64,000 nucleotides of DNA from Eubacterium coprostanoligenes (GTDB lineage: Bacteria; Bacillota; Clostridia; Oscillospirales; Acutalibacteraceae): positions 62,001 through 126,000 of the forward strand of contig NZ_FUWW01000003.1 in the NCBI RefSeq assembly GCF_900167205.1, given 5' to 3'. The position numbers and the translations under genes are program-made. Shown in pieces: positions 59,650 to 64,000 of the stretch; the first letter of the stretch is position 1, and every line of letters begins with the position of its first letter. The notes under the pieces are model-generated. The model worked only from the letters and a program-made list of their open reading frames with translations. It had not been told where the DNA came from and made no database searches.

Positions 59650-60936
59650 TTATAATTCCAATGCCTTATCGATATCGAATCCCTTCAATATCATATTGTT
59701 ACCATTTTCATCAAATACTTTAACTTTTTCGGCATACTCTTTTAATGTATCTGCAAGCTCTTGTTTACTATCACAAACAAGGTACAGTCTTGTTAACACT
59801 TGCTTTTCGTTACCAATCCACTCTTCAGGAACAGTATCACCCTCATAAAGCCTTTGAACATTTGCAACAACTCTTGGATCGTTATCCACTTCTTCAAAGC
59901 CTTCAATTTCGGCAATTTTACCTTGCTTTAACAAGAACCATTGTGTTGCAGCCCACTTACCTCTTAAATATGTATCATCTGCTTCTTCAAGATCAAGATC
60001 ACCAGCTGAACCAGTAAGTGCATATCTAATAAGCATTTCTCTTTGATCAAAACCTTGAATTGCTTTAATAAGAAGATGTGGTGCTTCACCTTGAAGTCTA
60101 AAACCGGTATCATAAACATAGAATTCACCATTCTCATAAAAACCTGATAGCATAAGAATACCATCTGTGATACCAATTTCCTTAAACATACGGACAGCAT
60201 TATCGTGCATACGGTCGAAATACTCACTAATATATTTTGACGGATATGTGCCACCCAAACAAACTCTACTTAACCCTGGTTGTTCGTCTGTTGTGTATCT
60301 ATCATAAATACACGATGCACTGCAAACTCCATCCTTAAATGTATAATACATTCCAAGATCCGGACATTCCATATATTTTTCAACAATAAATCTTTTCTTG
60401 TTGGAAGCTTCTAAAGCCTTTTCGACAGCCGGGCGTAATTCTTCCTCGTTATAAACAACGGTCATACCAACTCCGCCACCATTATCAACCGGCTTAATCA
60501 TTACTGGATACTTAATTTTATCAATATCACTTTGCTTCATTTCAGCATCTAAATAATATTCAGGAATACCATGTATTCCATAACTCTCACAAGTTGCCTT
60601 AAATACATCCTTGAATGCAAATACATCAACTATTCTTTGCGAAGCATAGCAAGGCAAGCCAAGTGCATCACAAACCTTACAGTATGACGGAACAAGAATA
60701 TCAGCTACACCAACAAGTACACCGTCGACCTGCTCATCACGAGCTAATGAAATAAGACCCGGTACATCCATTCCGTCAATATCAGAGCTCTTCCAAGCAT
60801 ATTTTTTTGCATCATCAGTATGTCTACCACTTGCAACAATAGTTTTTATGCCCATATTATTTGCAACTCTAACAAGAGCTGAAGTCTCAGGGTTACCGCC
60901 AAGAATCAACAATTTTTTTCCTTCAAATTCTCTCAT
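59650..60936 (-). CDS. ATP-grasp ligase
   Basis: A 428-residue ATP-grasp enzyme of the carbamoyl-phosphate-synthase-like/preATP-grasp type. KLLILGGNPETSALVRVANNMG opens the preATP-grasp domain, MIKPVDNGGGVGMTVVYNEEEL near residue 146 is the flexible nucleotide-binding loop, and FYVYDTGFRLQGEAP near 275 carries metal ligands. It would join a carboxylate to an amine or thiol. It lies 1 nt upstream of the SDR gene, so both are probably coupled. Substrates are unknown. Confidence 0.87.
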   Translation of the reverse strand: MREFEGKKLLILGGNPETSALVRVANNMGIKTIVASGRHTDDAKKYAWKSSDIDGMDVPGLISLARDEQVDGVLVGVADILVPSYCKVCDALGLPCYASQRIVDVFAFKDVFKATCESYGIHGIPEYYLDAEMKQSDIDKIKYPVMIKPVDNGGGVGMTVVYNEEELRPAVEKALEASNKKRFIVEKYMECPDLGMYYTFKDGVCSASCIYDRYTTDEQPGLSRVCLGGTYPSKYISEYFDRMHDNAVRMFKEIGITDGILMLSGFYENGEFYVYDTGFRLQGEAPHLLIKAIQGFDQREMLIRYALTGSAGDLDLEEADDTYLRGKWAATQWFLLKQGKIAEIEGFEEVDNDPRVVANVQRLYEGDTVPEEWIGNEKQVLTRLYLVCDSKQELADTLKEYAEKVKVFDENGNNMILKGFDIDKALEL

Positions 60937-60953
60937 AAATATATCTCCAAATT

Positions 60954-61724
60954 TTATAATTCTATTTTTTCACCCATTGCCATAATAACAAAATCCTTAT
61001 CTGGGCACTGTTCTGTAATTATATTGAAAAACTTCCCAGGATTTCCACCATGGGATGCAAACATTCCATAATGGCAAGGAACAGTAATTCTTGGATTTAA
61101 TGCTTTGCATAAATCAACACAATCTTGTTCATTAAGATTTCCATATGCACCATTAATCGGTGCAATCATAACATCAATTGAACCAACTGATAAATATTCT
61201 TGCGTTCTGTCAAGTCTTAAGCAAGAATCACCAACTTCAAGAATTCTTTTTCCATCGACAGTTACAATAACACCAACTGCATCAGGGGCTCCTGAACCGT
61301 GATCACAATTAATGAAATCAATTGAAAAATCTCCGCATTCTTTATGATCACCTGGCTTTACATAATCAATATTTGAATTTGTAATACTTTCACTTTTTAC
61401 AAGTTCTTCACAATCAACAGATGCATAAAGCTGAGTTTTGTTATTGGACATTAATTCTGGAATGGAATCTACATCATAATGATCCCAATGAGGATGAGTC
61501 GTAATAACACAATCAAAAGCAATATCAAATGGAGAAAGAATTTTTGGAAGAAGTCGTTTAAAACCAACATGACCTTCTAATCTTTCTACACATTCAGACA
61601 AATAGATATCGATTGCTAGCAACTGTCCAGATTTACTCTTGATAATATATCCAGCTTGACCAACAGAAAATAAATGTGTTTTCCCTAGTGGAGCTGTTAA
61701 AACACTAATTACAAAATCATTCAT
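60954..61724 (-). CDS. Metallo-beta-lactamase-fold hydrolase (UlaG-like)
   Basis: A 256-residue MBL-fold protein with the zinc motif TTHPHWDHYDVD near residue 77, further ligands in INCDHGSG and VGDSCLR, and VPCHYGMF near residue 218. The pattern resembles UlaG-type lactonases and RomA-like enzymes. Its ATG shares one base with the stop of the PglC-like gene (TAATG), so the trio is physically tied to initiation of the repeat unit. Role unknown. Confidence 0.85.
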   Translation of the reverse strand: MNDFVISVLTAPLGKTHLFSVGQAGYIIKSKSGQLLAIDIYLSECVERLEGHVGFKRLLPKILSPFDIAFDCVITTHPHWDHYDVDSIPELMSNNKTQLYASVDCEELVKSESITNSNIDYVKPGDHKECGDFSIDFINCDHGSGAPDAVGVIVTVDGKRILEVGDSCLRLDRTQEYLSVGSIDVMIAPINGAYGNLNEQDCVDLCKALNPRITVPCHYGMFASHGGNPGKFFNIITEQCPDKDFVIMAMGEKIEL

Positions 61725-62350
61725 TATACATTAACCTCCTGGTTGTCTGCTTCAAGTCCCATGAATTCCTCCATAGTAGCACTTGTGTCAGAACTTATGC
61801 CCTCTCTTTTCAAAACGTTTTTAACTGTCATTATCAGAATTTTAATATCCATTATCAAGCTATAATTATCGACATATTCAACATCCATATTGAATTTGTC
61901 TTCCCAGCTAACAGTATTTCTGCCATTCACCTGTGCCCATCCGGACAGCCCCGGTCTTACTTCATGCCGTCTATGTTGATGTTCATTATATCTGGGTAAG
62001 TATTTAACCAACAAAGGTCTTGGACCGATTACTGACATATCACCTTTTATTATGTTAAACAATTCGGGTAATTCGTCAAGACTTGAAGTTCTCAAAAACT
62101 CGCCGTATTTAGTGAGCCTATCCGCATCCGGCAGTAGATTTCCATCCTTATCCTTTGCGTTAGTCATTGTACGAAACTTGATAAGCCTAAATATCTTTTC
62201 ATCCTTGCCCGGTCTTTGCTGAGTGAAGAAAGGATTTCCCTTCATAACAAATGTACCAACTATTGTCAAAATCAACATAAGCGGTAATAATATCATCAAT
62301 GCAAGAAATGATGAAACTATATCAAAAAATCTTTTTATGTACCTATACAT
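61724..62350 (-). CDS. PglC-like initiating sugar-phosphate transferase
   Basis: A 208-residue monotopic phosphoglycosyl transferase that puts the first sugar-1-phosphate on undecaprenyl phosphate. The N-terminal re-entrant helix (DIVSSFLALMILLPLMLIL) is followed by FTQQRPGKDEKIFRLIKFRTM, SLDELPELFNIIKGDMSVIGPRPLL with the catalytic Asp-Glu, and RPGLSGWAQVNGRNTVSW. The short form and sequence resemble Campylobacter PglC, which uses UDP-diNAc-bacillosamine. Confidence 0.9.
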   Translation of the reverse strand: MYRYIKRFFDIVSSFLALMILLPLMLILTIVGTFVMKGNPFFTQQRPGKDEKIFRLIKFRTMTNAKDKDGNLLPDADRLTKYGEFLRTSSLDELPELFNIIKGDMSVIGPRPLLVKYLPRYNEHQHRRHEVRPGLSGWAQVNGRNTVSWEDKFNMDVEYVDNYSLIMDIKILIMTVKNVLKREGISSDTSATMEEFMGLEADNQEVNV

Positions 62351-62353
62351 AGC

Positions 62354-63595
62354 TTACCTCGACCAATCAAAGCAATGTTTAATTACCTCAATAATTCTAT
62401 CCTGCTGTTCGGGAGTCATTTTGTTATCGCTCGGCAAGCAAAGACCTCGGTTGAAAATATCCATTCCCACATCGTTCGCTTCGCCTGCAATATACGCATT
62501 TGTTCTCGCTCTGCCGTTGCCGTCTTTTGTAACAAAACCGTTCATTCTGTAAATCGGTTGCATATGCATCGGCTTCCAGATAGGTCTTCCCTCTGCGTTA
62601 ATCTTTGCAAGTTCATCAAGAATTTCGTGAGGACAAGTTTTGCCGCTCTCGCTGACATAGCAATAATCTCGCTCGCTGCGAACCTGCTTGCACATTGCGT
62701 CCTCGTCAATAATCATACAAGACAGCCAAAAATTCGGCTCGCTGTTTTTCTCGTCATAAGGATTCATCTTAACAGGCAAGTCCTTGAACGCTTCCTTATA
62801 TCGCATATATATTGCCTTTTTCTGTGCAATATGCTCTTCAAGATACGGAATTTGACCACGAACAACGCCTGCTATTACATTCGACATTCTGTAATTATAT
62901 CCAAGTTCCTCGTGCTGATACCACGGTGCATTTTCTCTCGACTGTGTTGACCACTTGCGAACCTTGTCGGCAGCCTCTTTGCTGTCGGTCAACAACATTC
63001 CTCCGCTTGAACCTGTGATAATTTTGTTTCCGTTGAAACTTATGCAGTTGTAAACACCGAATGTGCCTGTCTGCTGTCCTTTGTATGTAGCGCCAAGCGA
63101 CTCTGCGGCGTCTTCAACAATTACTGCACCGTGCTTATTACAAACAGCCTTAATTTCGTCGATTTTTCCGGGCGTTCCGTAAAGGTGAGCCACAACAACA
63201 ACCTTTACATCAGGATAAATCTCAAACGCCTTTTCAAGTGCAACAGGGTCCATATTCCAAGTGTCGTATTCTGTATCAATGAACACAGGAACACCACCCT
63301 CATAAACAACAGGGTTTACCGTTGCATCAAATGTCATATCAGAACAAAAAACCGTGTCTCCCTGTTTCACACCTGCCAACTTAACTGCAAGGTGCAAAGC
63401 CGCTGTTCCTGCGGACAAAGCAACCGCATACTTGCAACCGACCTTTTCACAAATCAGGCGTTCGGTTTCGTTGATATTTTCGCCGATGGTTGACATCCAG
63501 TTTGTTTCGTAAGCCTGCGTTATGTATTTGATTTCATCCCCGTGCATTGTCGGGGATGACAACCATATTTTTTCTTCAAAAGGTTTAATTGGCAT
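62354..63595 (-). CDS. DegT/DnrJ/EryC1 aminotransferase (PglE-like)
   Basis: A 413-residue PLP aminotransferase forming a 4-amino sugar from the 4-keto product of the adjacent dehydratase. YETNWMSTIGENINETER, ALSAGTAALHLAVKLAGV, DAAESLGATYKG and the PLP-lysine motif SFNGNKIITGSSGG (Lys about 195) are present. It is slightly longer than PglE (about 385). It follows the dehydratase gene by 17 nt. Confidence 0.92.
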   Translation of the reverse strand: MPIKPFEEKIWLSSPTMHGDEIKYITQAYETNWMSTIGENINETERLICEKVGCKYAVALSAGTAALHLAVKLAGVKQGDTVFCSDMTFDATVNPVVYEGGVPVFIDTEYDTWNMDPVALEKAFEIYPDVKVVVVAHLYGTPGKIDEIKAVCNKHGAVIVEDAAESLGATYKGQQTGTFGVYNCISFNGNKIITGSSGGMLLTDSKEAADKVRKWSTQSRENAPWYQHEELGYNYRMSNVIAGVVRGQIPYLEEHIAQKKAIYMRYKEAFKDLPVKMNPYDEKNSEPNFWLSCMIIDEDAMCKQVRSERDYCYVSESGKTCPHEILDELAKINAEGRPIWKPMHMQPIYRMNGFVTKDGNGRARTNAYIAGEANDVGMDIFNRGLCLPSDNKMTPEQQDRIIEVIKHCFDWSR

Positions 63596-63612
63596 TTCTG
63601 TATCCTCTTAAA

Positions 63613-64000
63613 TTAAACAGTTTTTACAATATTCATTTCCATTGAGTTTAGAGCGTTCTTGTTTACCTCTTCAGGAGCCTTAAAAGTCGGAACAACTGAA
63701 TGAAGTGCCTCACGAACCAAATCGTTATCGCCTTGTTCACAAGCGTTTCTTAATACCTCAAGTTTTTGTTCCATTTCTTCAAAAGAGATTGGTTCTTCTC
63801 TTTCAATAAAGATTAACTCATTATCCGTTGTATCAAGATTATTACCGCCAACCAAAAGTTCTTCATAAAGCTTCTCGCCGGGTCGAAGTCCTGTTTCGAT
63901 AATCTCAATGTTTTGAACACCCGAAAGTTCAATCATATTTTTTGCAAGATCAAATATTTTCACGGGTTGCCCCATATCAAGAACGAACAGTTCCCCATTG
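63613..64000 (-). CDS. C-terminal part of CapD/PglF-like UDP-sugar 4,6-dehydratase
   Basis: The frame is open to the window end (NGELFVLDMGQPVKIFDLAKNM), so the start lies outside. The C-terminal region (GLRPGEKLYEELL, then NELIFIEREEPISFEEM) is that of membrane-type nucleoside-diphosphate-sugar dehydratases (CapD/PglF). The product, a UDP-4-keto-6-deoxy sugar, feeds the aminotransferase and PglC-like transferase downstream. Confidence 0.88.
   Translation of the reverse strand, partial: NGELFVLDMGQPVKIFDLAKNMIELSGVQNIEIIETGLRPGEKLYEELLVGGNNLDTTDNELIFIEREEPISFEEMEQKLEVLRNACEQGDNDLVREALHSVVPTFKAPEEVNKNALNSMEMNIVKTV

Overview
The window comes from a low-GC Firmicute of class Clostridia, most likely a gut anaerobe near Ruminococcaceae/Oscillospiraceae. 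The signs are: an L27 with the N-terminal extension that Prp protease removes, CIRCE-controlled hrcA-grpE-dnaK-dnaJ, pyruvate formate-lyase with its activase, a long-form ribosome hibernation factor, a DnaD/DnaI-type primosome pair, a QueT transporter behind a structured leader, and Firmicute-type lysis and PBSX-like phage genes. Species cannot be fixed by reading alone.

Layout. 0-1.6 kb: tRNA-Arg(CCU), a truncated tRNA-Arg copy, the rplU-prp-rpmA ribosomal operon and tRNA-Val(UAC). 1.7-4.4 kb: coaX-metY followed by two small orphan genes (a FakA/DAK-like fragment and a PqqD-like domain). 4.4-5.6 kb: a self-contained phage lysis cassette (holin-associated protein, holin, CHAP endolysin). 5.7-10.5 kb: class I heat-shock operon with one perfect and one degenerate CIRCE. 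10.6-18.5 kb: alpha-glucosidase, pflA with a prolyl-tRNA editing homologue, pflB behind a UPF0251 regulator, a cytidylate-kinase-like gene and a LOG-family gene. 18.7-22.3 kb: galT2, a PHP phosphatase and a GH27 alpha-galactosidase in one unit. 22.3-23.7 kb: a membrane-embedded M28 peptidase.

23.8-33.8 kb: a compact, all-minus-strand PBSX-like structural cluster (terminase, portal, protease, capsid, connectors, baseplate, fibre). Every frame is open. The cluster has no sheath, tail tube, tape measure, integrase or replication module. It ends next to a small membrane protein and the dnaI/dnaD pair.

36-48.6 kb: mixed metabolic genes, including a GDPD phosphodiesterase, nitroreductase, patatin, NifX-like protein, a YitT remnant, queT, a DUF4143 ATPase behind an inverted repeat, thrH, a GH95 lipoprotein, hpf and an MFS exporter. 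Three copies of a 230-300 bp hairpin-rich repeat with imperfect terminal inverted repeats sit at gene 3' ends (16.8, 42.3 and 46.4 kb).

48.7-64 kb: a surface-polysaccharide locus read leftward. The right end encodes a UDP-sugar 4,6-dehydratase (cut by the window edge), an aminotransferase, a PglC-like initiating transferase and a coupled MBL/ATP-grasp/SDR trio. The AT-rich middle holds glycosyltransferases and a Wzy-like polymerase. The left end holds a GT32-type transferase, a pyruvyltransferase, a QueC-like PP-loop protein and a Wzx flippase. The most unusual items are the tail-less PBSX-like cluster with its remote lysis cassette, the MBL/ATP-grasp/SDR trio, the PP-loop/pyruvyltransferase pair and the hairpin repeat family.
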